The position numbers were made by a program, and so were the translations under genes. A stretch of DNA of 64,000 nucleotides from Blastopirellula sp. J2-11. GTDB taxonomy: Bacteria > Planctomycetota > Planctomycetia > Pirellulales > Pirellulaceae. Of this stretch, positions 57,201-64,000 are shown piece after piece. The stretch spans positions 2,604,001 to 2,668,000 of the forward strand of contig NZ_CP097384.1 in NCBI RefSeq assembly GCF_024584705.1, given 5' to 3'. The notes beneath the pieces are model-generated. The model saw only the letters and a program-made list of their open reading frames with translations, was not told the DNA's origin and made no database searches. Position 1 is the first letter of the stretch; the number at the start of each line of letters is the position of its first letter.

Positions 57201-60200
57201 AACGAGGTGAAGACGACCGGGAAACCGGGTTGGCCGATCACCTGCAGCATGCCGCCGATGCGATCTTCGATATCGAGCGGCCTGCCAGACGCGGTGATGC
57301 CGGCGTTCTCGGCGCCCATCAGCTTGACGACCAGGCTTTCTTGGGTCGAACTTTCGATCCGCAAACCGCCGTAGGTGTGCAAATCGGGAATGACGACTTC
57401 GCTGAACAGAACATGCACGATATCGGTGTCGTCCCACACGCTTTGCGTGGTCAGCACCCCGCCGCGAACCACCATGCCGTTCACGCCGTTGTTTGTCTGC
57501 AAGTTGAAGCGAATCAACGCGCCTTGGTTGTCGCCGACGCCGGGAGTGACGTCGACTAAGCCGGTCGAACGACCCCAGTCAACCACCAGGTTCGAGTTGA
57601 GCGAATTCACGTTGATATTGACCGACGCGTCTTCGTTGTTACGGAAATTGTTGTTGACAATGACCGGTTGCGCCCCGGCGACAAAGATCGTACCGCCGGC
57701 GTTGGCGCTATGACCAGCTCGCGTCGGGCCGGGATCATTGGTCCCCCTGCCGTCAGCGTTTTCTTCAAGCAGACTATGGGCAACACGAACGGTGGCTTGA
57801 TGCACTTCGATGGCGTTGAAGAAGGCGAGACCGCCGTCCACACGTGAATTTCCACCGCCGTACGCCAGGATGACGCTATCCAGGCTGCCGGTTGAGGTTT
57901 GCCCGAAGTAGATGCCGCTCCAATCGCCTGCCGCGGCCGTCGTTGCAAATCCGTTGCCGTTGGTGTCAAAGGTCCCGCCAAAGCCGTACCGGTCATCATG
58001 CAGCGAGGTGAAAATGATTTCGTTGCCGCTCGAAGCCTCTGCGATCAGCGAAGCGCCCATCTGAACTTCGATTCGCGATCCGTTCGACTTCATCACAATG
58101 TTGGGATCGATCACCAGGCCGGCGTCGAGACGCGCGGTCAGCGTTCCGAAAGGATCGACCAGCAGACCGCCGGGTGTTCCTTCGATCAGCAGATTTTCGA
58201 GCAAGACGTGGACGATGTCGGTATCGTCAAAATTGGCCGTAACCGTGAGCTTTTCGGTCAGGTTGCCTGCCGGAGTATTGATGCGAACCAAGATGCCGTT
58301 CAGCGAGTTGGTGTCGTATCCCTCGCGAAGCGTTGTGATGACGGCTCCAGTGTCGTCGGTCGTCACCAGAGCTTTGGTGACGAAGTCGTTGCCGAAGATC
58401 GCCGGACCCGAACGGGTGTAGTCAGGCGTCGCCTGGTTGAATTGACCAATGCGATAGCTGTCGCTGAGATTGAAGTCGGACTTAGGGGAGTAAACCTGGA
58501 AGTTCGTCTTCTCGAAGCTGTTCGGATCGGCCGAGAATGCAGCGCCAGCGCTGCCGACGATATTGTTGAAGTACAACGCCGGTCGCGTCTCTTCCATATA
58601 GACCGGAGCAAGCGTAAAGTCTTCGCCGTTGATCGATGCGATGCCGCCGCCATAACGGAAGTCGCCGCCGACGATCGAGTTGAGGAAGATGCCGTTGTCT
58701 TGCCAGTTGCCGTGGTTTTCTTCTCGATCGACTTCGTTATTAAAGAAGACGCCGCCCCAGTCGCCGCCTTCAGGGTCGAACTGCGTGTTGCTCTTCGTGC
58801 CGACGTTTTCTTCGTTGTACGAAGTGAAGATCACGCGACGCCCGGCCCGATCGACGTCTTCGACGATCGCATCGGAGGAATTGACATAGGGGTCGAAACG
58901 TTCCGGAATGCCGAGAACTTGCAAAGCGGCGAAGCTGCGATCTTCGTTGACCGACGTACTGCCGACGACGACTGCGCCGCCAACGCCAAATTTGAGGATG
59001 GCGCCTTCGTCGATCATCACTGTTACGTCTTTGGGAATGATCAGCTGTTGACCATCTTCTAAGACCTGACCTGCCGTCGTGTCATAGCCGATGTAGTAGG
59101 CGAGATTATCTGCGAGCGTGGTTGGATCGTCGCTATTGCCGGCAAGACCGATGATGCGAATCACGTCCCCCATACCGCGTTGGTCGGCGAGCGTGAGCGC
59201 GGCTTGAATGTTGTTGAACGGTCGCTGCAGCGAACCGTCCAGGGCCGGGTTGTTTTGCCCGCCGCGGGTCGATGTTTTGTCGACGTAGATAACGAGCGGC
59301 TGATCGAGTTCGGAAGAAGGAGTCGTCGCTTCGAGCGGAGTTTCGGCCCGGAACCAGAAGTTGTAGTTCCCGCCGACGGCTCCATTCAAATCACCATCGA
59401 TCGCCGCTCCTTCCGAAGCGCCGCCGGTGATGCGCATCGTGTCATTGGCGTCAATCAGCGAGGAGAAATCGACCGGATTGTTCGACGCCGCGTTCGCCAG
59501 ATCGATCCGATTTCCGACGTTGGTCGCAATGATGGCGAAATTGGAAGTCCCGTTGATCGCCGTGACCAAAGCGTCGACGATGTCGCTGGCCAAGGCCGAA
59601 TTGAGGACTTGGACGGCGACGTTGTTTGCTTGGACCGTCGCAGGCACGCCAGGCGTGTCAACAAAATCAAGCTCGTAAGTGACCGACGTGCCGTTGCCAT
59701 CGATGAGCGTAATCGTATGCAGTCCGGATTGACTTCGTTGAGCGTCGGTTCCGAAGTCTTCAGCTGCGTTGCGCACCAGGATCGAAGTGCCCGATTCCAG
59801 GACGGCCCCGGTGTCGCGGATCGAATTGGTCGAGTCCGGGCGGAAGCGAATCTGCAGGTCATAATCGCCCTGCGTCTTGCCGCCGAATCCCGAGTCGGCG
59901 ATCGACGGATCGTAGGCGTTGTTTCCGCTGGCGCTGACGCCGATATAGTAGGTGCCCTGTTGCAGCAACAGTTCGACGAACGGATCTTCACTGTAGTAGT
60001 CGTCGTTTCGGGCAATGACCGTGCGCGTGCCGTCTCCGTTCTCTTGGTAGATCGTAATCAGCGCGTCGAGACTGCTTGGATCGCGCGGATTCGACGGGTC
60101 CAAATTGCTCAGCCGCTCGGCCAGAATTTCCGCCGTTAATCGCCCCGTTTCAGTGATCTCCAATTTATAGAGATCGATATCTTTCGATTCGGGATTGTAG

Positions 60201-62308
60201 AGATGCTGCATGTGGACGATGTCATTATCGCCCGGGAAGATATTCTCGGCGCCTAAGCCAAAATTGTTCGCGCCGCCGCTCTGTGTCGTCAGCGGCGGAA
60301 GCTCATACGAATGTCCTAGTCCGAGGAAGTGACCGATTTCATGGATCGCCGTGCTTTGCCAATCGCCGCCATATTCGTCGTCACCTGCATCCTGGTGATC
60401 GAAAATGTCCATCACAACCAAGTCTCCCCCCGCGATACCGGCGACGCCGCCAGGTCCGGTGGGTACGTTGGCCTGAACAGCACGCAAGTCGCCGGTCACG
60501 ACGCGCAAGTCGTACTCTTGGAAGAAGGGGCTGTCCGGTTCGTAATAAGGGACTTCAACGAAGGTCACGCCCGCATAATAGCTGTAAAGGGCCATGATTT
60601 CTCGAGTCCGCTGCTTTTGCGCCTCGGTAATCTGGTTGAAGAGAGGCGTCCCCTTCGCCGGATCAACGCCATATTGCTGCGGGAACGTATAGCGAATCTC
60701 CGTGATGCCGGAATGATCATCAGCGCTTCCCAACAAATGTTCTTGTTGTTCGGCGTAGTCCTCACGATGCCCCGGTTCATCGCTGGCGCCCGGCAGATCT
60801 AACGCGTATTCTTCCCCCGCTTCGTTGATGATCTGTCCATGAATGACAACCGTTTGCGAGCGGTCGACGATCAAACCTACGGTCGTATCGCTCACAAGCA
60901 TGGTCGGACGACCATCAGGGCTGGAAAGCGCAAAACGCGTTCCGCTGATGCTGGAGGTCGGCTCGTCGACGTTGACCACCAGGCCTTCAGCGGCGAACGC
61001 TGTTGTGATTCGCATGGCGATGCGATCCGCCAACATGGCTCGGGTGCTCGCCGGGTCTATGATCAAATCATGAATGTCAATTGCGACATAAAAGGGGTTC
61101 GACGTCGTTCCGCCGTCGATCAACTGAAATGTGAGGGAATTGCCGACGCCGTTGTTCGCGTCGCTACCGTCGTTAATCGTAAATATTTGGCCTACAACGT
61201 CGTAGACCGTGGCTCCGGTGGAAGTAAGATGAGTCGCGTGTGCGGGACGAGTCACTTCAAATTCGTGATTACCGTCCAGCAAGCTTTCGTTATTCGGCCC
61301 GACCAGATCCTTCGCCGAGTCAAACGTGTCGCCGGGATCGTTGGGACCGATCGCATCGATCGTGTCGACGTCCGGCGTATCAGTCCACTCTTTCGAGGTG
61401 ATCTCTTTGCTGCCGATTTGCAGTCGGAAGACGGTCGGCTTACTCGGATCGACGAAGCCGGTTAAATCGCCAGGTAAGGTATCGAGATCCTTGGCGAATT
61501 TCAAAATGATGAGGTCGCTGTCGGCGTCATAGTCGACGCTTGTCGGGAAGAACGCGACTTCCCCGTTTTGAATATCTGGATTGTCATCGTCGGTTCGCTG
61601 AAAGAGAAGTTGGTAGTATCCGGGGTCCAATACCGACGCCATATCGAGATCGTCATCATTCATGTAGATGTAGATCTGATCGCGAGCGATTTCCAGCGCA
61701 CCAGTCGTCTCATTGCGCGTGACCGGTTGCGGCACGATCGACAGAATCTGGGCGCCCAGATTCAATTCAAACGTCGAAGAGAACGGCGTTGCGGCAGTCG
61801 GCATTCCGCCGGGGGTTGGCGCCCCGTCGGTGAGCGGCGTCCCCATTAAGGAACTGGTAATTTCGATTCGATACTGATCGTCGAGCAAAGCTTCGCCAAA
61901 GCGGATCACAACTTCATTCGAACTGTCGCCGATGCCGATGAATCCCCCGAAATCGGCGCCGTTTCCTAAAATGTCGACATCATCGGCATCTCCCAGGATG
62001 CTGTTGGCCCCCGCACGATAGATGCGAATCCCGTCAGCGAGCGTCGCTGGATCGACCGCGTGGTTCTCATCAAACCGCAAGGTTAGATTGTGCGGCGCAC
62101 TATTGAGTACTTCCAGGTCATCCAGCAGATCGCCGTTATTGTTTTGAATGCCGATCAACTGAAAGACGTCGCCAGCCATCAATTGGCGCGATTCGAGTTG
62201 CTCATGATTCAAAGAACGCGGAGCCCCCTTACGCTTGCTGCGCAGATGGTTCTTGAGGGCAGCTTTGCGCTGGGCGGATGTACGTCGACGTGTGTAGCGA
62301 ATGGTCAT
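48206..62308 (-). CDS. 4700-residue LEPR-XLL surface protein with metzincin, pre-peptidase-like, beta-helix, GEVED and dockerin domains
   Basis: This 14.1-kb gene encodes about 4700 residues. It opens basic with EQLESRQLMAGD (36-47) and has no hydrophobic signal helix. Near residue 655 lies an intact metzincin motif HEIGHFLGLGH, then PPC-like domains (about 720-830 and later). The central region has repeats with DDTDIVHVL and FTS-x-DD...GDW blocks and adaptor-like modules. A right-handed beta-helix-like stretch (about 3850-4040) precedes a GEVED domain (about 4275-4450, LDFGDAPESYGT) and a dockerin (about 4453-4540). A Ser/Thr-rich linker and acidic tail follow. Probably a secreted peptidase-adhesin. 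The ATG at 62308 was taken; a GTG seven codons earlier is possible. Confidence 0.92.
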   Translation of the reverse strand: MTIRYTRRRTSAQRKAALKNHLRSKRKGAPRSLNHEQLESRQLMAGDVFQLIGIQNNNGDLLDDLEVLNSAPHNLTLRFDENHAVDPATLADGIRIYRAGANSILGDADDVDILGNGADFGGFIGIGDSSNEVVIRFGEALLDDQYRIEITSSLMGTPLTDGAPTPGGMPTAATPFSSTFELNLGAQILSIVPQPVTRNETTGALEIARDQIYIYMNDDDLDMASVLDPGYYQLLFQRTDDDNPDIQNGEVAFFPTSVDYDADSDLIILKFAKDLDTLPGDLTGFVDPSKPTVFRLQIGSKEITSKEWTDTPDVDTIDAIGPNDPGDTFDSAKDLVGPNNESLLDGNHEFEVTRPAHATHLTSTGATVYDVVGQIFTINDGSDANNGVGNSLTFQLIDGGTTSNPFYVAIDIHDLIIDPASTRAMLADRIAMRITTAFAAEGLVVNVDEPTSSISGTRFALSSPDGRPTMLVSDTTVGLIVDRSQTVVIHGQIINEAGEEYALDLPGASDEPGHREDYAEQQEHLLGSADDHSGITEIRYTFPQQYGVDPAKGTPLFNQITEAQKQRTREIMALYSYYAGVTFVEVPYYEPDSPFFQEYDLRVVTGDLRAVQANVPTGPGGVAGIAGGDLVVMDIFDHQDAGDDEYGGDWQSTAIHEIGHFLGLGHSYELPPLTTQSGGANNFGLGAENIFPGDNDIVHMQHLYNPESKDIDLYKLEITETGRLTAEILAERLSNLDPSNPRDPSSLDALITIYQENGDGTRTVIARNDDYYSEDPFVELLLQQGTYYIGVSASGNNAYDPSIADSGFGGKTQGDYDLQIRFRPDSTNSIRDTGAVLESGTSILVRNAAEDFGTDAQRSQSGLHTITLIDGNGTSVTYELDFVDTPGVPATVQANNVAVQVLNSALASDIVDALVTAINGTSNFAIIATNVGNRIDLANAASNNPVDFSSLIDANDTMRITGGASEGAAIDGDLNGAVGGNYNFWFRAETPLEATTPSSELDQPLVIYVDKTSTRGGQNNPALDGSLQRPFNNIQAALTLADQRGMGDVIRIIGLAGNSDDPTTLADNLAYYIGYDTTAGQVLEDGQQLIIPKDVTVMIDEGAILKFGVGGAVVVGSTSVNEDRSFAALQVLGIPERFDPYVNSSDAIVEDVDRAGRRVIFTSYNEENVGTKSNTQFDPEGGDWGGVFFNNEVDREENHGNWQDNGIFLNSIVGGDFRYGGGIASINGEDFTLAPVYMEETRPALYFNNIVGSAGAAFSADPNSFEKTNFQVYSPKSDFNLSDSYRIGQFNQATPDYTRSGPAIFGNDFVTKALVTTDDTGAVITTLREGYDTNSLNGILVRINTPAGNLTEKLTVTANFDDTDIVHVLLENLLIEGTPGGLLVDPFGTLTARLDAGLVIDPNIVMKSNGSRIEVQMGASLIAEASSGNEIIFTSLHDDRYGFGGTFDTNGNGFATTAAAGDWSGIYFGQTSTGSLDSVILAYGGGNSRVDGGLAFFNAIEVHQATVRVAHSLLEENADGRGTNDPGPTRAGHSANAGGTIFVAGAQPVIVNNNFRNNEDASVNINVNSLNSNLVVDWGRSTGLVDVTPGVGDNQGALIRFNLQTNNGVNGMVVRGGVLTTQSVWDDTDIVHVLFSEVVIPDLHTYGGLRIESSTQESLVVKLMGAENAGITASGRPLDIEDRIGGMLQVIGQPGFPVVFTSFYDDTVGAGFDENGNSAVDTDNTGDATAPAPGDWRSLLIDQFANDRNVEVIVEAESNNAVSVGTNGTPQSAQAIGILAPDEYAGDDNRRLGFEIQGYLSSPSDVDVYAFQATPGTEVWLDLDRTTMALDAIIELIDDNGNVIARSLDNNTLFGNNDASNQMNTMPKSGTYDQDRWTINPRDASMRIVLPGNPTSSVRTYHVRIRSNGDDIGTTTNSSGSYLVNQEQLTGGLTSGVYQLQIRLREVDEFGGSTIKQADVRYATNGIEVLGQPAHSPLLGESAEDGVDTNNSQNSAHNVGNVLTTDRDAISIAAEIASDTDVDWFEFELTRDFLQSIEGFSADEVFASLMIDLDYMGGARGNAQIAVYDASGQLVLVSSDSGVNDDQTQTQFVANTTYDPDYTSLADLERGSLSTNDPYIGTINIPQGTYYVAVSSTAQISNQLSQFYEENPTNSLVRLEPVDSIQRIVEEHIGTSTFSTADAPDIAAFLRDPEQAKDYHLSDMVMFVSVAVGVERTQVWAVNPFTGAVEAYVGEFNQAVGDIGMRPDGSLFAYSQDNTGPNAPAANANGNFLQIDTGTGASTIVRDDGVQTYVLDKNGNPVVDNKGNGFGYDYNALAYGYLSANPSAQSIRGYAVGNYAGGAGGPGSASTDGTNILFRVDASDTDGNSTPLGVAVDADGDPNKGANNDTNEDRAIRDSGTDVEAVGQIRTDFDFVTPGSSIIIVNPVSTFDANGAVLSNYEDGDTFVIDGDGNAATLGDRITVELNLGYDLSFTPLNRQTTTTTFQGTTLTRRSGGTFPTDGSTFVVDGVTYELDLDQYIDFGSVGGLLATNDEGSAIQIVDDTTGTSLFLYLEDTADGSTTDGINSATLGAAPSDTVVAVQYTAGVTTREILLQSVLKAITDNAATAGPAYRLNDTIVVSNDSSIALLPGLADTAPIFGGVTISGGDGAIGTNVVVSVDPGANEEEIATAVAAAINGQAAGTASQFGTRVTVNATTADFTGIGTLATAQANVTTGAGNVMVNIGADSDAKAVADAIAAAVNTEATFVADSAAPGRVHFTYNGTNATVEAAAGLFQIGGEASGGTVTGLAIQNTDLYAVDDNGGVFRVNLTNPTQSDFLGIINDVNGNPVEFVSLEAAPASMQEAASEYGNILFGMSSAGVMYAIAIQELGTYDEADLAPIFVGGRTSIATALNVLDDNPNIGGSINGIAMGTLSRNLWNLTNTRSGDAGHGIEVPVTGWRDAEGGGVSFYFGNEDKTFAENAAYGNATSDNYDFPQGAHGTLITEDFSLKGYDAADMPVLYFNYYSETDNVNGDLARDTFRVFVAGDDGNWVQVTTNNNYNTGGGNNDEFDAQDKETLEDRAVSTPEATNGATNAVQPTYDNTNSWRQARVDLSQFAGQDNLKLRFDFATGGQINIGGVAVDEQTGANFAANTTDVRALDSNKHEDGEVFSVTDPYTGEVFYFEINKGQTLTVGSYAQFVDGDTFAITANGMTRTFEFDTGDGNTTADNMISISLSDTPNSIAEAVRNAINDDAAIGSIVRTFRDGNELTIRDIDDIGRSTEPNGLTVVTDGGGSITGLQIAGTEEGRATTSSLLDLDNPTIDPITGLPIFTPGMYDLHTIDIHDDLFVTVAPNADGEQRISDIQLAQIMQVRMQQAIAADTVDMNEDIIYTLIPQHEEFLYLLGGYQLTRYVDGDNGAISHLGFDANLQSDTFGVMQDFPTTVNTDNGLPNVFDTRKAFNQSNERGVDNARQGIFIDDLIIGFAERGEMVTGASINGTGFETNPNALLIDVFVGEYQLELREGTEYVFAGGSYSSERIAVYTWDTNDRLLDGHSIIAPAGKDIQNNTLLEVSDGVDTIVFRFWDLDQEETIPTYLQDRGTDTKLGVYTIGYRSTMTQGDIARALSTAINDTVGQVARRLTESTRTFGVIARVNSTLAVDATSGRIDLSPKSPYSDEVIVGLLGTTNLGALRFSENGNDTFLGATNTKLDSIRFNGYMEFHARGQIGDNPVVVDGTDPPVNGDVDMYNVDLGLGSTLQVDVESLSLGSPVGSLIRLFYIDGTEVVSAVAGVDPTLSYTVSDPLMAGRYFIAISHEDNDNYDPAVPADDLANMPLEKIEYALTVSVDNDSPNPFQFVTYADDGDQNNFRDQGQIIISSNRVSNSSEWGVLVDAAPRGLAADGGDNLPHQGAVRVTREINTNRLTTGVTIVNNIIYDNGTGAILFSGDAAPTSQTPGSVSVGRIINNTLYGVGAGDVGIQVNNQAGPSIVNNIIANFATGIDVAADGVSPVQTRISRTLFQGNGADSASGDTGQSPILLAAAAPLFVDAANGNFYLSSGSQAIDAAIDSVPDRAEFNSLNSPLGIATSPVIAPARDQSGQLRYDDPTVVSSGGSGVSGFKDIGALDRADTRGPGGKLIDPQDNDAANLDLDQTQDVVQLLNGPLTNISIQLIDSSGLSSQPQGSGIDDTTVTGDSIIVQRISGNSETTLAEGVDYRFDYDATNNVIRITPVSGIFEEGVTYKILLKNRYTIDPDTGMALGVDHPDLISDNAGNSIEPNKFTGNETSFFIRVGGLLDFGDAPESYGTLIENNGARHGIREDFFLGESIDSELNGKPSDGAEDDNFDDGIVFEETSLAGTGVIRSGGSSVIYVEATVPLNETNYGFIQAWLDYNGDGVFDDEEMVLNRALNVNATNGANLGLGQKFIIDSDMPNAVSGQTYMRFRYSSTGGLAATGLAEDGEVEDYEVTIEAAPFNPWHNSTLPEAVTVGDSIVSSHDLAAILREIQRRDYTDPVTEKFKPEYDPFNPTMPFIGIGGVQGVVPNYLDVDNDGRVSELDYQAVLEYFGRNQVQLNPEFVEDALLSSSSEIVNPAVENTPLIDSSTSSVQIVTTDAPSYTMTSTPLTASSAAISSNPTSQPTIDLFGLSIQQSKSNVTTLSQSTSTTTSYNDVDESFTDEVLLDDSLDAVLLSVANDVDDAWRIDTDESDDMDDLIALISQDEE

Positions 62309-62704
62309 TGAGACGACCTCTATCCTCACTGGAAGGGTGCGGTAGCTTCTCCGGGGGGGAGAACCGCGTAGGACCTGGATTGCTTTTTGGGTTTTCGACC
62401 ACCCCCCATATCACGTTGCAAAATTGCAACATCCAGGGGTTAAGCCGGATTATAGTTACGCCAAATCTGCGTTACGCACCAAATACGCTGATCTTTCGCA
62501 AATTGCGTAGACTGCCGTGTTTTACCGGGTTGGGTTATGTCTTCGAATCCGGTTTTAACGAATTCGAGGGCAGTTTCGATGTCGCTTAATTTGCGCAAAT
62601 CGAATCTTGGTTCGACGTTTGGACGTAGAGGCCAAGCGGGAAGTTCCGGTAATTTCGCTTCAACCGGTGAATTTTGGCAACTCCTGCTGGCAGAAAAACA
62701 GGAT
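62309..62704 (-). promoter_or_regulatory. upstream region of the giant gene
   Basis: A 396-bp non-coding gap between the methyltransferase-like gene and the giant gene, both minus strand. It has a perfect 12-bp palindrome ATTTGCGCAAAT (62589-62600), a possible operator. No terminator hairpin was seen for the upstream gene, so readthrough cannot be ruled out. No promoter boxes assigned. Confidence 0.4.
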
Positions 62705-63460
62705 TTAGGCTTGGCGCTTCAAAGAGTGACCGCAAACCACGTAGGATCGGGGGCCAAAATCCCATCTCCAGGGAGGGGTGGTTGTTAATTCGCGAGTCGG
62801 AGCCAAGTTGAGAAGTTCGCCGGCAATCACGGCAGGGTTCAAACCCATAAACAATTGCTGCTGCATTGCCAGTTCCACCAAGAGAGGGCCTAGCAGATGG
62901 TCGTCGCTGGTCGCGACCTTCGGCTCCGAATCGCTGGAGACCGCTTCGTGGGCGAGCACCATACTTCCTTCGGTTCCGGCCAGATGTGACAGAAGGCCAA
63001 AGTGCCGCTTTCGAATCTGTTGAATCTGCGGCAGAGCTTCCTCTTTTGACATCTCCTGATGAGGAATCGCGTCGATCAGTTGCGATAGAACGCAAATCGA
63101 AGCGACGACGTCAAAGTCGCCGATCGACGAAAGGAGGGAGATCGCATCCGCCCCATCCAAATCGACCGGTGCATGAATGAGGATCTTCCCCTGGAGGCCG
63201 CTGAATTGTCGTTTCAATCCTTGCTCAACGGCGTCTTTGTCGAGATCGACCAAGTGAATTTCGCGAAACGTGCGCGACAGTACGGTCAATTCGATGTCAT
63301 TGCAGTTTCCAGCTCCCAGCAGGCAAATTCGAGACGATTTGGCGGGAGCGGCGTCCAGAATCAGTCGCGTCGCCTGACGACGATGCGAAGCGTAGCGTTT
63401 CCAATCCCCCGCCGAATCAAGATTGCGCTTCCGCAATTTGGCCAGTGATTCTTCGTTCAC
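62705..63460 (-). CDS. class I methyltransferase-like protein, function unknown
   Basis: The 251-residue cytoplasmic protein carries a Rossmann-type pattern: RICLLGAGNCNDIELTVL (about 44-61) and EIHLVDLDKDAVEQGL (about 67-82), the usual motif I and acidic motif II of class I SAM-binding folds. FDVVASICVLSQLID (about 115-129) fits a motif IV region. The substrate is unknown and no family name is evident. It lies between two LEPR giant genes on the same strand, but I see no proof of an operon. An unusually charged N-terminus (MNEESLAKLRKRNL) is soluble. A relation to the smaller protein at 6332-6886 is not supported. Confidence 0.7.
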   Translation of the reverse strand: MNEESLAKLRKRNLDSAGDWKRYASHRRQATRLILDAAPAKSSRICLLGAGNCNDIELTVLSRTFREIHLVDLDKDAVEQGLKRQFSGLQGKILIHAPVDLDGADAISLLSSIGDFDVVASICVLSQLIDAIPHQEMSKEEALPQIQQIRKRHFGLLSHLAGTEGSMVLAHEAVSSDSEPKVATSDDHLLGPLLVELAMQQQLFMGLNPAVIAGELLNLAPTRELTTTPPWRWDFGPRSYVVCGHSLKRQA

Positions 63461-63484
63461 CTGAAAAGTCCTTCTTCGGCAAAT

Positions 63485-63516
63485 AAAAACGGCGGAGAGA
63501 CTAGCTGCTCCGCCGT
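63485..63516 (-). terminator. rho-independent terminator of the edge giant gene
   Basis: Stem ACGGCGGAG / CTCCGCCGT with a 10-nt loop (63489-63516). On the minus strand it is followed by TTTTTATTT. It is 26 bp after the stop of the gene at 63543. Confidence 0.88.
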
Positions 63517-63542
63517 AGGTGGATGGTTCGCCGCAAGGCGCG

Positions 63543-64000
63543 CTAGCCGCTGATCAGATCTTCTTCCCAGGCGGCGTCAACGTCAATTGCGATTTCATCG
63601 ATGGTCGATTCAACATCTTCGGACATATACGTGGAGCTACTGGCCGAATCCATCAGCAGAAACTCAAACGAGTTGTCCGAGAAGATCTGCTCGTCGAGCT
63701 CCGAATCGGATTCCGTTTCGCTGGTAGGCGTTGTCGACTGCTGGCTCAGCAGATTGCTTTGCTTACTCGGTTTTTCAAAGACCCCAGCCAGGTAACCGCT
63801 GACATCGTTCGTTAACGACGACGATTGGGTCGTCGTCAGTCCCGAAGCAAGCGGCGTCTGCAAAGTGAGCGGAGCCGCCATGCTGGACGTGGAAGGCGCC
63901 GCGGGTTGGTCTTCAACGAAGGCCGCGTCGACAGCTTCCGCTTCCACTTCCTCTTCTTGATGCCGGATTTGATTTTGCACCATCTTTTCGAGAAGGGAGA
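63543..64000 (-). CDS. C-terminal end of a further large LEPR-family-type protein (cut by window edge)
   Basis: The frame is open through the right edge (TCC CTT CTC GAA AAG ATG...), so the first ATG at 63983 is probably internal. The visible ~150 residues are a charged stretch (EEEVEAEAVDAAFVEDQ), a Ser/Thr-rich linker (LTTTQSSSLTND, SQQSTTPTS) and an acidic tail ending DEIAIDVDAAWEEDLISG. This layout and local matches (SxSNxLxxQSTT...TS; DNSFEFLL versus DDSLDAVLL) resemble the end of the 4700-residue giant. I therefore read it as the C-terminus of a seventh member. A stand-alone small protein cannot be excluded. A strong terminator follows the stop. Confidence 0.6.
   Translation of the reverse strand, partial: SLLEKMVQNQIRHQEEEVEAEAVDAAFVEDQPAAPSTSSMAAPLTLQTPLASGLTTTQSSSLTNDVSGYLAGVFEKPSKQSNLLSQQSTTPTSETESDSELDEQIFSDNSFEFLLMDSASSSTYMSEDVESTIDEIAIDVDAAWEEDLISG

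Noticed and set aside
48206-62308. Plus-strand open frames of 150-390 codons inside the 14-kb giant gene
   Set aside because: They have Arg/Asp/Val-rich composition typical of the complement of Gly/Asp/Thr-rich repeats and no recognisable domain.
13876-64000. RTX-type (GGxGxDxU) repeats that would make the giants ordinary type I substrates
   Set aside because: No tandem nonapeptide repeats were found; calcium loops are of dockerin or EF-hand type.
13876-64000. LPXTG or PEP-CTERM sorting signals
   Set aside because: None of the C-termini has a hydrophobic helix followed by basic residues.

Overview
The window looks like a chromosome segment of a planctomycete, most probably of the Pirellulaceae (Blastopirellula/Bremerella-like). 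This is inferred from gene content: giant proteins that open with an LEPR-XLL-type motif and carry dockerin-like calcium loops, planctomycete outer-membrane barrels of the BBP2 and BBP7 type, a DUF1570 peptidase-like protein, an M50/HlyD fusion, and a multi-spanning Ser/Thr kinase. No tRNA, rRNA or CRISPR array was seen.

Region 1-13.8 kb is housekeeping and accessory DNA. It holds a truncated leuC, a GntR-ABC ATPase-permease operon with a visible palindromic operator, a membrane Ser/Thr kinase, a small methyltransferase-like protein, a nested mobile insertion, a DUF1570 protein, a KAS III enzyme, a YqgE/AlgH protein, an M24 aminopeptidase and a PPP-type phosphatase. The nested insertion is a 1.52 kb IS4-family element with a 10-bp target duplication. 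It sits inside a 174-bp MITE-like element that itself contains a ~94-bp palindromic repeat, also present at 47.7 kb.

Region 13.9-64 kb is dominated by very large secreted or surface proteins: seven LEPR-XLL-type genes of about 2921, 1141, 821, 615, 919 and 4700 residues plus one cut by the window edge. They share K/R-rich N-termini, calcium-loop (dockerin) modules, cohesin-like domains, metallopeptidase-like motifs and Ser/Thr-rich, acidic C-terminal tails. Two BBP2 barrels and one BBP7 barrel lie among them.

In the middle (29.9-38.0 kb), all on the minus strand, is a set of envelope-export genes: a short SecA-like ATPase lacking the helical wing domain and two-helix finger, a GAF-GAF-TM-HlyD protein, a periplasmic HlyD adaptor, a PqqD-like/M50/HlyD membrane protein, and a DUF3467 protein closed by a strong terminator. 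I propose that this set may be an accessory export or processing system for the neighbouring giant surface proteins. That is the most interesting candidate system here, and the link between machine and substrates is inference from co-location.
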